The notes beneath the pieces were generated by a model. That model searched no databases and was not told the DNA's origin. It saw only the letters and a program-made list of their open reading frames with translations. From a bacterium (GTDB lineage Bacteria > NPL-UPA2 > JAUVJM01), in assembly GCA_030606215.1 (NCBI GenBank), contig JAUWGW010000016.1, positions 1 through 35,152 on the forward strand: DNA of 35,152 bases, given 5' to 3'. Below are positions 7,527-15,274 of the stretch, one piece after another. Position 1 is the first letter of the stretch. Each line of letters starts with the position of its first letter. A program made the position numbers and the translations under genes.

Positions 7527-8815
7527 AAACCGAGCCTTTTATATATTTCGTCAACATTGCGCAAAAGGTAATCTAAGCTGAATGAGTCCTCCAATTCCTT
7601 CTCACTTAGATGTTTACGGATTTCTTTGTCTTCCATAAGAGCATTTTTAAAATGAATATCTTCACTATGCGTGCGCATTGCACATTTCTGGACCATATTA
7701 TAAGCAGGTTCCCGTAATAATCCCTTGCCTATTAAAGATGTAAGAATCCGCTGTGAGAAAAATAGCCCGCGACTTAACTCCATATTTTTGAGCATTCTTT
7801 CAGGATAAACTACAAGTCCTTTAATTACCTCAGTGAACTTGGTAAGCATATAGAAAATTAGGATACTGCTATCAGGAATAATCACCCTCTCTGCGGATGA
7901 ATTTGTTAAATCTCTCTCGTGCCAGAGAGCTACATTTTCAAAACCTGCCTGTGCATTACTCCGAACTATACGCGCAAGCCCGCATACCCGCTCACAGATA
8001 ATTGGATTACGCTTATGAGGCATTGCAGAAGAGCCTTTTTGTCCCTTATGAAAGGGCTCCCCCACCTCAGATATTTCTGTCCGCTGAAGATTACGTATCT
8101 CCAGCGCAAATTTATCCAGTGAACTTGCAATAATTGCAAGTGAAGATAGGTAATGAGCATGTCTATCACGCTGGAGAATCTGGGTAGAGACTTTTGCCGG
8201 TTCAAGTCCGAGTTTTTCGCACACATATTTCTCAACAAACGGCGGACAGTGTGAATATGTCCCGACAGCGCCTGAGAGTTTCCCGCAGCTTATAAACTCT
8301 TTAAGTTGAAGCATTCTTTCGCAGTTACGCTGCAGCTCGGCATACATAAGCGCCATCTTCAAACCAAAAGTTACGGGCTCGGCATGCATCCCGTGAGTTC
8401 TGCCCATCAGGACTATATTCTTATATTTTATCGCTTTCTTCTTTAGCGCATCTTCAAGTTCCTCAAGTGCTTCTTTTATGAAATCTACCGCCCTGCACAT
8501 TCTAACAGCAAGAGCAGTATCCTCAATGTCATATGAAGTCAATCCGAGATGGACGAATTTAGCTTCATCTCCAATTTCCTCACTGATAACATTTAGAAAT
8601 GCAATAAAATCATGCTTTACTTTCTCCTCTACCTCCAGTATCTTTCTTACATCAATTCGAGCTTTTTCCTTTATCTTCTTGAGCGCTTGAAGAGGAACTT
8701 CACCAAGTTTAGAACGAGCTTCGCAGGCTAAAATTTCTATCTCAAGCCATACTCTGAACTTTTCTTCCTCCGACCATAGCTCCTTCATCTCCGGGAGAGT
8801 ATATCTATCTATCAC
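7523..8815 (-). CDS. purB: adenylosuccinate lyase
   Basis: 430 residues. It cleaves SAICAR to AICAR and adenylosuccinate to AMP, two purine steps with fumarate release. Fumarase/aspartase-superfamily signatures are all present: LTSYDIEDTA, the GRTHGMHAEPVTFG segment with the catalytic His, and the flexible-loop signature GSSAMPHKRNP. The bacterial C-terminal ADSL domain (about residues 355-430) follows. Overlaps of 4 bp with ndk upstream and purM downstream show a coupled nucleotide operon. Confidence 0.96.
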   Translation of the reverse strand: MIDRYTLPEMKELWSEEEKFRVWLEIEILACEARSKLGEVPLQALKKIKEKARIDVRKILEVEEKVKHDFIAFLNVISEEIGDEAKFVHLGLTSYDIEDTALAVRMCRAVDFIKEALEELEDALKKKAIKYKNIVLMGRTHGMHAEPVTFGLKMALMYAELQRNCERMLQLKEFISCGKLSGAVGTYSHCPPFVEKYVCEKLGLEPAKVSTQILQRDRHAHYLSSLAIIASSLDKFALEIRNLQRTEISEVGEPFHKGQKGSSAMPHKRNPIICERVCGLARIVRSNAQAGFENVALWHERDLTNSSAERVIIPDSSILIFYMLTKFTEVIKGLVVYPERMLKNMELSRGLFFSQRILTSLIGKGLLREPAYNMVQKCAMRTHSEDIHFKNALMEDKEIRKHLSEKELEDSFSLDYLLRNVDEIYKRLGL

Positions 8816-9324
8816 TTTTCTTCCTTCCAGACAATCTCACTCACATTATTCCTGATAACTTTTTCTGTCTCATACACATCAAATATAATTTCGCGAGGCT
8901 CAAACCAGAGTTTAATTTCCCTTTCAGCCTCCTCCTCATTACCGGAAGCGTGAATCACATTTTCAAAGAGCCCGGAAGTACGCACCCTGCCATATGCTCC
9001 GCGTATTGATACAGAATCAGCTTTCTCAGGATTTGTTGCACCTGAAAGCTCTTTTACTTTACCAATTGCATCTTCTCCATAATACACAAGTGTTAGAACC
9101 TTACGCCTGTCATGAAATTCTCCCATAATATATTTGATGAGCTCCCCGAAAAATGGTTTCTCATGCAGATGCTTATAATGTTTCTCAGCCAGTTCTCTTG
9201 TTACTCTCACTACCTTAGCGGCCGCAATTTCAAGTTTTGTTTCAGAAAGTCTTGTAAGAATATTTCCTGTGAGAGAGCGTTTCAACCCGTCAGGTTTTAT
9301 AAGCACAAGCGTTTGTTGTATCAT
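8812..9324 (-). CDS. ndk: nucleoside diphosphate kinase, long form
   Basis: 170 residues. It transfers phosphate between nucleoside tri- and diphosphates through a phospho-histidine. Motifs: QQTLVLIKPDGLKR at the start, KPFFGELIKYI, the SIRGAYG segment and NVIHASGNEEEAEREI with the active His. Usual NDKs are about 135-150 residues. Here the extra length is a segment with GEFHDRRKVLTLVYYGEDAI and an acidic tail after the catalytic region, which looks like a lineage variant rather than a fusion. Placed between sugar permeases and purB; it shares 4 bp with purB. Confidence 0.93.
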   Translation of the reverse strand: MIQQTLVLIKPDGLKRSLTGNILTRLSETKLEIAAAKVVRVTRELAEKHYKHLHEKPFFGELIKYIMGEFHDRRKVLTLVYYGEDAIGKVKELSGATNPEKADSVSIRGAYGRVRTSGLFENVIHASGNEEEAEREIKLWFEPREIIFDVYETEKVIRNNVSEIVWKEEK

Positions 9325-9333
9325 GTCCTGCAG

Positions 9334-10278
9334 TTAACCTTTAATAGCTCCAAGCCTGATTCCTGATATGAAGAATCTCTGTCCCAGAATAAACACAACA
9401 AGCACCGGCGCCATAACAATAATTGAGCCTGCCATGAGAAGTGTCCAGTCAGTCGTATACAACCCCTGGAATGAGGCGAGCATAATGGGAAGCGTTTTCA
9501 ACTCCATACTATTTGTTACAATCAGCGGCCACATGAAATTTCGCCAGGACCCCATAAATGTAAAAATCGTGAGTGTTGCAAGCGCTGGTTTTGATAGGGG
9601 AAGGATTATGCGGAAATAAGTTCCCATTTTAGTACAGCCATCAATTCTCGCGGCATCTTCAAGGTCTTTTGGAATTCCCATGAAGAACTGTCTCAGCATA
9701 AATGTCCCGTACGCACTGAAAAACCCCGGAACAATCAGAGCGAAATAGGAGTCAATCCCTATTGGTTTCCCTACAAAGAAAGAACCTATGTAAAGGTCCG
9801 ATGACCAGAAATCCGTACTGAAGATCTTATTAAGAACCTCAGGCATCACACGCAAAAGGACAAAAACAGGAATCATTGTAACAGCTCCGGGAATCATCAT
9901 GGTAGCGAGGTAAGCCAGGAAAAGTTTATCCCTGCCAGGGAACTTAAGCCGCGCAAAACCATAAGCCGCCAGAGAGCTCGTGAATACCTGACCCAGTGTA
10001 ACAGTAATTGCAACAACAGTGCTATTAATATACCCTCTTCCAAATGGAACTGCGCGCCATGCTTTCGAATAATTTTCAAATACTACCGGGTCAGGAATCC
10101 ATTTTGGAGGATAGGTGAAAACTTCACCCGGCTCTTTGAGTGAGGTTGAGACCATCCACAGGAATGGGAATATCATAGATATGCCAAACAAACTTAACAA
10201 AATGTAAAAGATAGTCTTATTTGTAATTCCCTTTAGTTTCTTCTTCTTCTTTACTTTTTTAAGAGCTTCAGACTCCAT
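9334..10278 (-). CDS. carbohydrate ABC transporter permease, MalG type
   Basis: 314 residues. A lysine-rich cytoplasmic start (VKKKKKLKG) is followed by about six membrane helices. The conserved EAA loop is EDAARIDGCTKMGTYFRI with LPLSKPAL after it, the site that contacts the ATPase subunit. MalG/LacG/AraQ relatives have 270-300 residues; the short extra loop near residues 140-170 (LNKIFSTDFWSSDLYIGSF) is unusual but common in related permeases from uncultured bacteria. It directly follows the MalF-type gene (2-bp gap). No solute-binding protein or ATPase of the sugar type is nearby, so the substrate is open; the ATPase may be a shared MsmX/UgpC-type protein elsewhere. Confidence 0.9.
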   Translation of the reverse strand: MESEALKKVKKKKKLKGITNKTIFYILLSLFGISMIFPFLWMVSTSLKEPGEVFTYPPKWIPDPVVFENYSKAWRAVPFGRGYINSTVVAITVTLGQVFTSSLAAYGFARLKFPGRDKLFLAYLATMMIPGAVTMIPVFVLLRVMPEVLNKIFSTDFWSSDLYIGSFFVGKPIGIDSYFALIVPGFFSAYGTFMLRQFFMGIPKDLEDAARIDGCTKMGTYFRIILPLSKPALATLTIFTFMGSWRNFMWPLIVTNSMELKTLPIMLASFQGLYTTDWTLLMAGSIIVMAPVLVVFILGQRFFISGIRLGAIKG

Positions 10279-10280
10279 AA

Positions 10281-11168
10281 TTAATAGTGAACCACCTTTC
10301 CTCCGTATTTCCAGTTAAAAAGCGTTACAATTAGAATCACAAGGAACAGAAACCATGCAATGGAAGCGGCATAACCCATTTTGAACCACTGGTATGCGTT
10401 ATTGTATATATAATAACTTATTGTAGTAGTAGCCCCGGCAGGACCTCCGCCTGTCATTATGTAAGCTGCCTGGAAACCACCTTGAAAGCCTCCAATAACA
10501 CTCATTACAAAAATGAAGAAAGTTGTTGGTGTAAGCATCGGCCAGGTCACATTCCAGAATTTCTGCCATCCGCTCGCACCATCTATATCAGCCGCCTCAT
10601 ACAACTCCGGGCTTATACCCTGCAGTCCTGCGAGGTATAAAATCATATTATAACCTCCCATACTTGTCCACAGACCCATTATCATAAGCGCAGGTTTTGC
10701 CCACACAGTGCTTGATAACCATTCCGGTCCACCTATTCCCACCTTTGCGAGAAAACTGTTCAATAAACCGAAATCAGGATTATAAATCCAGCGCCAGAGC
10801 ATACAGAGCGCAACGCCAGTAGAAATACTTGGCAGGAAATACACAGTCCTGAAAAAAACAATTCCCCTAATTTTCCTGTTCATGACTAAAGCTAATCCCA
10901 GTGAAGCAAACATCCCTATAGGAATACCCATCATAAGAAAAAAAGTATTGCCTACATATTTCCAGAAAAGATGGTCTTTCATCAGCCTGATGAAGTTCTC
11001 AATAGCAACCCACTTTGGAGGGGTTAGAATATCCCAGTCAACAAAAGCGAGTACAAGGGAAGCAAGAACCGGCAGGGATGTAAAGACGAGGAATCCGAGA
11101 AAGTTTGGGAGGAGGAAAAGGTAACCTCCGAGAGCATCGCGAAATTTCGCACTTTTAAATATGTTCAT
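10281..11168 (-). CDS. sugar ABC transporter permease, MalF/UgpA type
   Basis: 295 residues with six membrane segments beginning at LGGYLFLLPNFLGFLVFTSL. The EAA loop YEAADIDGASGWQKFWNVT, followed by WPMLTPT, pairs this protein with the MalG-type subunit. The segment PKWVAIENFIRLMKD after the first helix is typical of UgpA/MsmF permeases. An AGAGGGA sequence lies about eight bases upstream of the ATG. The upstream 266 bp hold only the MITE-like repeat; the tRNA-Leu promoter further up is the nearest recognisable promoter. The absence of a binding protein gene beside it is notable. Confidence 0.9.
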   Translation of the reverse strand: MNIFKSAKFRDALGGYLFLLPNFLGFLVFTSLPVLASLVLAFVDWDILTPPKWVAIENFIRLMKDHLFWKYVGNTFFLMMGIPIGMFASLGLALVMNRKIRGIVFFRTVYFLPSISTGVALCMLWRWIYNPDFGLLNSFLAKVGIGGPEWLSSTVWAKPALMIMGLWTSMGGYNMILYLAGLQGISPELYEAADIDGASGWQKFWNVTWPMLTPTTFFIFVMSVIGGFQGGFQAAYIMTGGGPAGATTTISYYIYNNAYQWFKMGYAASIAWFLFLVILIVTLFNWKYGGKVVHY

Positions 11169-11189
11169 CCTATCCCTCTAAATACAATA

Positions 11190-11397
11190 GTAAATATTCA
11201 GTAAAGTCCGTTTCCTGTCATTCCCGCCCCTGTTTTCACAGGGGTAAACTCCAGCGGGAATCCATCCCCACTTTCGTGAGGACGGGTTTAGATTTTAGAT
11301 TCCTTCCCGCACAAGCGGGAATCTATTCCTGCTTGGATTCCTGCTTCCGCAGGAATGACAAAAAATGCAGGAATGACGGCTTTCACCGAGTATTTAC
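11190..11397. mobile_element. MITE-like element, copy A, with 8-bp target duplication
   Basis: Left end GTAAATATTCAGTAAAG and right end CTTTCACCGAGTATTTAC are inverted relative to each other. The octamer ATACAATA lies immediately outside both ends (11182-11189 and 11398-11405), a perfect target site duplication. Inside are several palindromes of the type ATTCCCGC..GCGGGAAT and GGATTCCTGC..GCAGGAATGAC. No coding sequence, so it must be moved by a transposase elsewhere. It lies between tRNA-Leu and the MalF-type gene. Confidence 0.8.
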
Positions 11398-11434
11398 ATA
11401 CAATATCACATTCCCCAAAAAAAATCAACATCTA

Positions 11435-11520
11435 TGGTGCCCCTGACTGGACTCGAACCAGCACGCCCTTTCGAGCACAGGCCCTCAACCTGCCGTGTAT
11501 ACCAATTCCACCACAGGGGC
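11435..11520 (-). tRNA. tRNA-Leu (anticodon GAG), CCA encoded
   Basis: On the minus strand the acceptor stem is GCCCCTG pairing with CAGGGGC, followed by A and an encoded CCA. The anticodon stem GCAGG/CCTGT closes the loop TTGAGGG, giving anticodon GAG (reads CUC and CUU). The T-arm contains GGTTCGAGTCC. A long variable arm (GCTCGAAAGGGCG) marks a class II tRNA, consistent with leucine. A promoter fits 20-48 bases upstream. A T-run follows the 3' end on the minus strand (about 11417-11424). Confidence 0.95.
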
Positions 11521-11539
11521 ACAATTCTGAGCACTCACA

Positions 11540-11568
11540 ACTATACAAACCCCCTCATGAAAAGTCAA
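11540..11568 (-). promoter_or_regulatory. promoter of tRNA-Leu
   Basis: On the minus strand TTGACT (11568-11563) and TATAGT (11545-11540) are 17 bases apart. The predicted start near 11533 leaves a 12-base leader before the tRNA. It may also feed the downstream permease genes by read-through. Confidence 0.65.
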
Positions 11569-11576
11569 CGATAAAG

Positions 11577-12413
11577 TTATTTCGCTACCCCTCGTAATTT
11601 CGGGTCAAGAGCATCACGGAGTCCTTCACCAACAAGGTTGAAAGCGAGCACAGTGATGAGAATTGCGAGTCCCGGGAAAAGAGTGAGCCACCATGCGTCA
11701 AAAATGTAGGTTCTACCTTCCGTGAGAATGTTTCCCCAGCTTGGCGATGGTGGTTGAACTCCAAAACCTAAGAAACTCAACCCCGCCTCTAACAGAATTG
11801 CTCCGGCTACACCCAAGCTTGCCGAAACAATAACAGGAGCAAGTGCATTCGGCAATATATGCCTAAATATTATCCTGCGGTCAGTCAAGCCAAGAGCACA
11901 AGCCGCCAGCACAAACTCCCTTTCTTTCAAAGAGAGAAATTCCGCCCTCACGAGACGGGATGTTCCCATCCAGCTTGTTATTCCAATTACAACCATTACA
12001 TTAAAAATATTTGGTCCAAGTAGTGCAATCACAGTTAAAACGAGAAAAAAAACAGGGAAACACATCATAATATCCACAAACCTCATCAAGACTGTATCAA
12101 CCACTCCCCCATAATAACCTGCAATGGAACCAACTAAAATTCCAATACATATGGAAATGCCTACTGCAACAAATCCTACTGATAGAGAGATTCTCGCTCC
12201 ATATAGCATTCTGCTCAGACAATCCCGACCGAGATGGTCAGTGCCCATTGGGCGCTCAATGGATGGTCCAAGAAGTTTTGCATCAACTTTAACCTCCCCA
12301 GGGTCATAGGGAGCAATCAGAGGAGAGAGCATTGCAACAACAAATACTGAGAAAACAACCACAACCCCCGCAACCGCCAATTTATTTCTTTTAAAATAAC
12401 TCCACACACTCAT
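11577..12413 (-). CDS. oppC: oligopeptide/dipeptide ABC transporter permease C
   Basis: 278 residues. The N-terminal OppC_N motif (YFKRNKLAVAGVVVVFSVF) is followed by LIAPYDPGEV and by PMGTDHLGRDCLSRMLYGARISL, diagnostic of OppC/DppC. About six helices follow. The EAA loop is REFVLAACALGLTDRRIIFRH with ILPN after it, and the end is GEGLRDALDPKLRG. It partners with OppB 127 bp upstream in the same operon; the gap holds a degenerate MITE-like copy. Whether the substrate is a dipeptide, oligopeptide or murein peptide cannot be told from this subunit. Confidence 0.93.
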   Translation of the reverse strand: MSVWSYFKRNKLAVAGVVVVFSVFVVAMLSPLIAPYDPGEVKVDAKLLGPSIERPMGTDHLGRDCLSRMLYGARISLSVGFVAVGISICIGILVGSIAGYYGGVVDTVLMRFVDIMMCFPVFFLVLTVIALLGPNIFNVMVVIGITSWMGTSRLVRAEFLSLKEREFVLAACALGLTDRRIIFRHILPNALAPVIVSASLGVAGAILLEAGLSFLGFGVQPPSPSWGNILTEGRTYIFDAWWLTLFPGLAILITVLAFNLVGEGLRDALDPKLRGVAK

Positions 12414-12432
12414 CTCTTATCTCCAATGTACA

Positions 12433-12547
12433 CCACCACCGTATTCACTGAACGCCGCCGCAGGCTCTACCTGTCATTCCCGCAAATGCGGGAATCCATT
12501 AGTTAGATTCCTGCTTACGCAGGAATGACGGCGTTTACACCTATTTC
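12433..12547. repeat. MITE-like repeat, degenerate copy B
   Basis: Left end near 12441 (GTATTCACTGAACG), internal palindromes CATTCCCGCAAATGCGGG and GATTCCTGCTTACGCAGG, and a decayed right end ACGGCGTTTACACCTATTTC. The right end covers the stop codon of oppB (TAG on the minus strand, 12541-12543). No target duplication is recognisable. It could act as a transcript-processing or attenuating hairpin between oppB and oppC. Confidence 0.6.
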
Positions 12548-13506
12548 GTTCCATATCTAATTCGCGGGTCGGCTACTGCATAAAGTATATCTGCAACAAG
12601 GGTTCCAAACAATGTAAGGAAAGCTGAAATTGTCATAATTGTCATCACAGTGGGATAGTCGCGTGAGAGAACAGATTGATATGCTAACCTCCCGATACCC
12701 GGCCAGGCAAATACAGTTTCAACAATTACCGAACCCCCTATCAAGCCAGGAATGAGAAAACCGAATATTGTTATAATTGGCAGTAGAGCGTTGCGCAAAG
12801 CATGTTTATAATAGACTTCATCTTCTGTAAGCCCTTTTGCATATGCAGTTCTGATGTAGTCCTGCCGGATGACCTCAAGCATACTTGAACGCATATATCT
12901 TGAGATACCTGCAATTCCCCCAATAGCAAGTATAAGTGAGGGGAGAACAAGATGCCATATACGGTCAAGGGCAAGCTCCAGGAACCTTAATCCCTCAACT
13001 GCAAATGTTCTCATACCAAGCACAGGCATCCCGGAAAGTTTCACAACACCGAGTATCAAAATATATGCTAACCAGAAACCGGGAATTGAGATTCCAATAT
13101 ACGCCAGAAGTGTCCCGAGATTATCCAGAAAAGAATATCTATGTGTTGCAGAAAAAACTCCAAGCGGTATTGCAAACCCAAAAATAAGAAGTATAGATGT
13201 GATGTTCAAAATCAAAGTTGCGGGAAGTCTTTCCCTGATTTTCTGTAAGACAGGCTTCCCATCTTTAAATGAATAAAGTCTCCCGCTGAATAGTTTCTTG
13301 AGCCAGAGAAAATACTGAATATGAAGAGGTTTATCCAGGTCATAATTCTTCCGCATCTCCTCAACAATCTTCGGTGACGTTTTCGGATTCAACTGCATCC
13401 CTATGGGACTACCAGGAGCTATATGGATTATGACAAATGAAATCACCGTAATCCCGAAAAGAGTCGGGATGCATTGCAGGAAACGTTTTAAAACATATTT
13501 TGTCAT
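12541..13506 (-). CDS. oppB: oligopeptide/dipeptide ABC transporter permease B
   Basis: 321 residues. The start MTKYVLKRFLQCIPTLFGI and the following VISFVIIHIAPG are the classic OppB/DppB beginning. Then come the periplasmic loop with YDLDKPLHIQYFLWLKKL, the LPATLILNI helix and the EAA loop IRTAYAKGLTEDEVYYKH with ALRNALLPI after it. The end, VADILYAVADPRIRYG, is also canonical. About six transmembrane helices. It lies 8 bp after oppA. The last codons border the repeat copy B, but the protein end matches the family, so no residues seem to have been gained. Confidence 0.94.
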   Translation of the reverse strand: MTKYVLKRFLQCIPTLFGITVISFVIIHIAPGSPIGMQLNPKTSPKIVEEMRKNYDLDKPLHIQYFLWLKKLFSGRLYSFKDGKPVLQKIRERLPATLILNITSILLIFGFAIPLGVFSATHRYSFLDNLGTLLAYIGISIPGFWLAYILILGVVKLSGMPVLGMRTFAVEGLRFLELALDRIWHLVLPSLILAIGGIAGISRYMRSSMLEVIRQDYIRTAYAKGLTEDEVYYKHALRNALLPIITIFGFLIPGLIGGSVIVETVFAWPGIGRLAYQSVLSRDYPTVMTIMTISAFLTLFGTLVADILYAVADPRIRYGTK

Positions 13507-13514
13507 CTAAATCC

Positions 13515-15149
13515 TCACCGGTCACTGACCACTGCACGCCGCGGGACGTACCATTTAATTAAATCATACATCAAACCGCCTTTTGCGATTTTCACCGGAT
13601 GAAAATCCTTTTTGCCTCTCTCACCGTATTCAACAACAAAAAATTTCTTGCTCAATACAGGTAATGCTTCCCCAACAAAGAGGAAAGTATACGGCTGCTC
13701 GCGGGCCATAATTTTATGTATCCTGTGATAAATTGCTCTTCTTTTTCCCTTCCGATATTCCCTTCTTCCGGAAACAAGTAGTCTGTCAATTTCTTCATTC
13801 CTGTAGGATATGAAATTGAATCCATCCTTTATCTGACTTGAATGCCAGATTGAGTATTGGTCAGGGTCAACTCCAAGTGACCAGCCAAGAATGCAGGCAT
13901 CAAAGTTCCGCGGGTTGACATACGTATTTATGAATGTAGACCACTCATAAAGCCGAGGAACCGCAACAATCCCAATTTCTCTCCACTGTCTCTGGGCGAG
14001 GACAGCAATATCTCTCCGTATGTCATTCCCGCTGTTAGTAATCAATGTGAATTTAAAAGGCTTTCCTCCTTTATCCAGAATACCATCTCCATCACTGTCA
14101 ATCCAGCCTGCCTCAGCAAGGAGGTTCTTTGCTTTCTCCGGAGAATATGGATAAGGAAGAATTTGCGGATTGTGATACCACATCTGATTCGGGAAAGGAC
14201 CCGTTGCCAGTTTCCCTCGTCCATTGAGACAATAGTCAAGAATTTTCTTACGGTCAAGCGCAAATGTAAGTGCCTGACGCACTCTCCTATCACTGAAAAG
14301 AGAGTTTTCCAGATTATATCCTATGTAGGAATAGCCAAGGCTGAGATGAGTGTAAACTCTCAGGTAAGGATTCTGTCTCATCCTGTCGTATTGGTGCGGG
14401 TAAACATTTGAATAGTCAATCCCCCCGGTCAGAAGTTCTATCTCACTCAGTGAAGTTTCCGGTATGATACGGTAGATAATTCTATCAAGAAAAGGGTGCC
14501 CCTCAAAGTAGTCCTCATTTGCCTCAACGACTATTTTTTCATCGCTTATCCATTCTTTGAAACGAAAAGGCCCTGTCCCCACAGGATAGCGGTTGAACTC
14601 AGCAGTATTTATATCACAGCCGGAAAGCAAATGTTCAGGAATTATCCCTATCGTCCAGCTTTCAAGTCCAGGAGAGAAAGGTTCAGAATACCTAACCTCT
14701 AATTTGTACTTATCCAGAACCCTGACTTCTTCAACCAGTTCATAATCACTGCGTCTTACCGTATTTGTCTTCTCATCCATTATTGCATCATATGTAAACT
14801 TCACATCTTCTGCGGTGAACTCAACTCCATCATGCCACTTTACACCCTTCCTGAGATTGAAGGCAATAACCGGTTTATCACCTTCAACAACTTGCCATGA
14901 ACCTGCTAAATCTCCCACGATGTTCAAATCTTTATCGTATTTCAGAAGACCATTGAAGACAAAACTATTTATATCACTTGAGGCAGAATCCTGAGCTAAG
15001 ATCGGGTTGAGATAGGAAGCATCTCCAATTGAACCTATCACAAGTTGATTGATACTTCTATCAAGAGTGGTCCGCGCTGAGAAAAAACTAATAGAGAGAA
15101 TCAGCATAATAAAAGCTGGAATAGCTAAGAGAATTAATTTAAGCTTCAA
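13515..15149 (-). CDS. oppA: extracellular solute-binding protein family 5 (peptide-binding)
   Basis: 544 residues, normal for SBP_bac_5. One N-terminal hydrophobic segment (residues 4-24) has no lipobox cysteine, so the protein is either periplasmic or held by an uncleaved anchor. Family motifs: LVIGSIGDASYLNPI near the start, WHDGVEFTAEDVKFTYDAI, FNRYPVGTGPFRFKEW, VRQALTFALDRKKIL and the closing region with VDPDQYSIWHSS. The binding pocket cannot be read from sequence, so peptide specificity rests on the Opp/Dpp neighbours. It lies 125 bp after oppF; the gap holds repeat copy C. Confidence 0.93.
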   Translation of the reverse strand: MKLKLILLAIPAFIMLILSISFFSARTTLDRSINQLVIGSIGDASYLNPILAQDSASSDINSFVFNGLLKYDKDLNIVGDLAGSWQVVEGDKPVIAFNLRKGVKWHDGVEFTAEDVKFTYDAIMDEKTNTVRRSDYELVEEVRVLDKYKLEVRYSEPFSPGLESWTIGIIPEHLLSGCDINTAEFNRYPVGTGPFRFKEWISDEKIVVEANEDYFEGHPFLDRIIYRIIPETSLSEIELLTGGIDYSNVYPHQYDRMRQNPYLRVYTHLSLGYSYIGYNLENSLFSDRRVRQALTFALDRKKILDYCLNGRGKLATGPFPNQMWYHNPQILPYPYSPEKAKNLLAEAGWIDSDGDGILDKGGKPFKFTLITNSGNDIRRDIAVLAQRQWREIGIVAVPRLYEWSTFINTYVNPRNFDACILGWSLGVDPDQYSIWHSSQIKDGFNFISYRNEEIDRLLVSGRREYRKGKRRAIYHRIHKIMAREQPYTFLFVGEALPVLSKKFFVVEYGERGKKDFHPVKIAKGGLMYDLIKWYVPRRAVVSDR

Positions 15150-15163
15150 TCTGTTTCTCCAAG

Positions 15164-15260
15164 GTAAATATTCGGTGAACCGTGTTGCTTGTCATTCCCG
15201 CGGAAGCGGGAATCTATCCGGAGTTGCAGTTTTGGATTCCTGCTTTCGCAGGAATGACAC
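15164..15260. repeat. MITE-like repeat, copy C
   Basis: A well-kept left end GTAAATATTCGGTGAAC (15164-15180), then CATTCCCGCGGAAGCGGG and GATTCCTGCTTTCGCAGG palindromes, ending AATGACAC. The matching right inverted end is not found before the oppF stop codon at 15275, so the copy is 3'-truncated. Located between oppF and oppA. Confidence 0.65.
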
Positions 15261-15274
15261 TCCTGACACTTAAC

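Noticed and set aside
11210-11380. CRISPR-like array from repeated CATTCCCGC/GGGAATC units
   Set aside because: Units are palindromes of uneven spacing inside one bounded element, with no constant repeat-spacer length and no cas genes.
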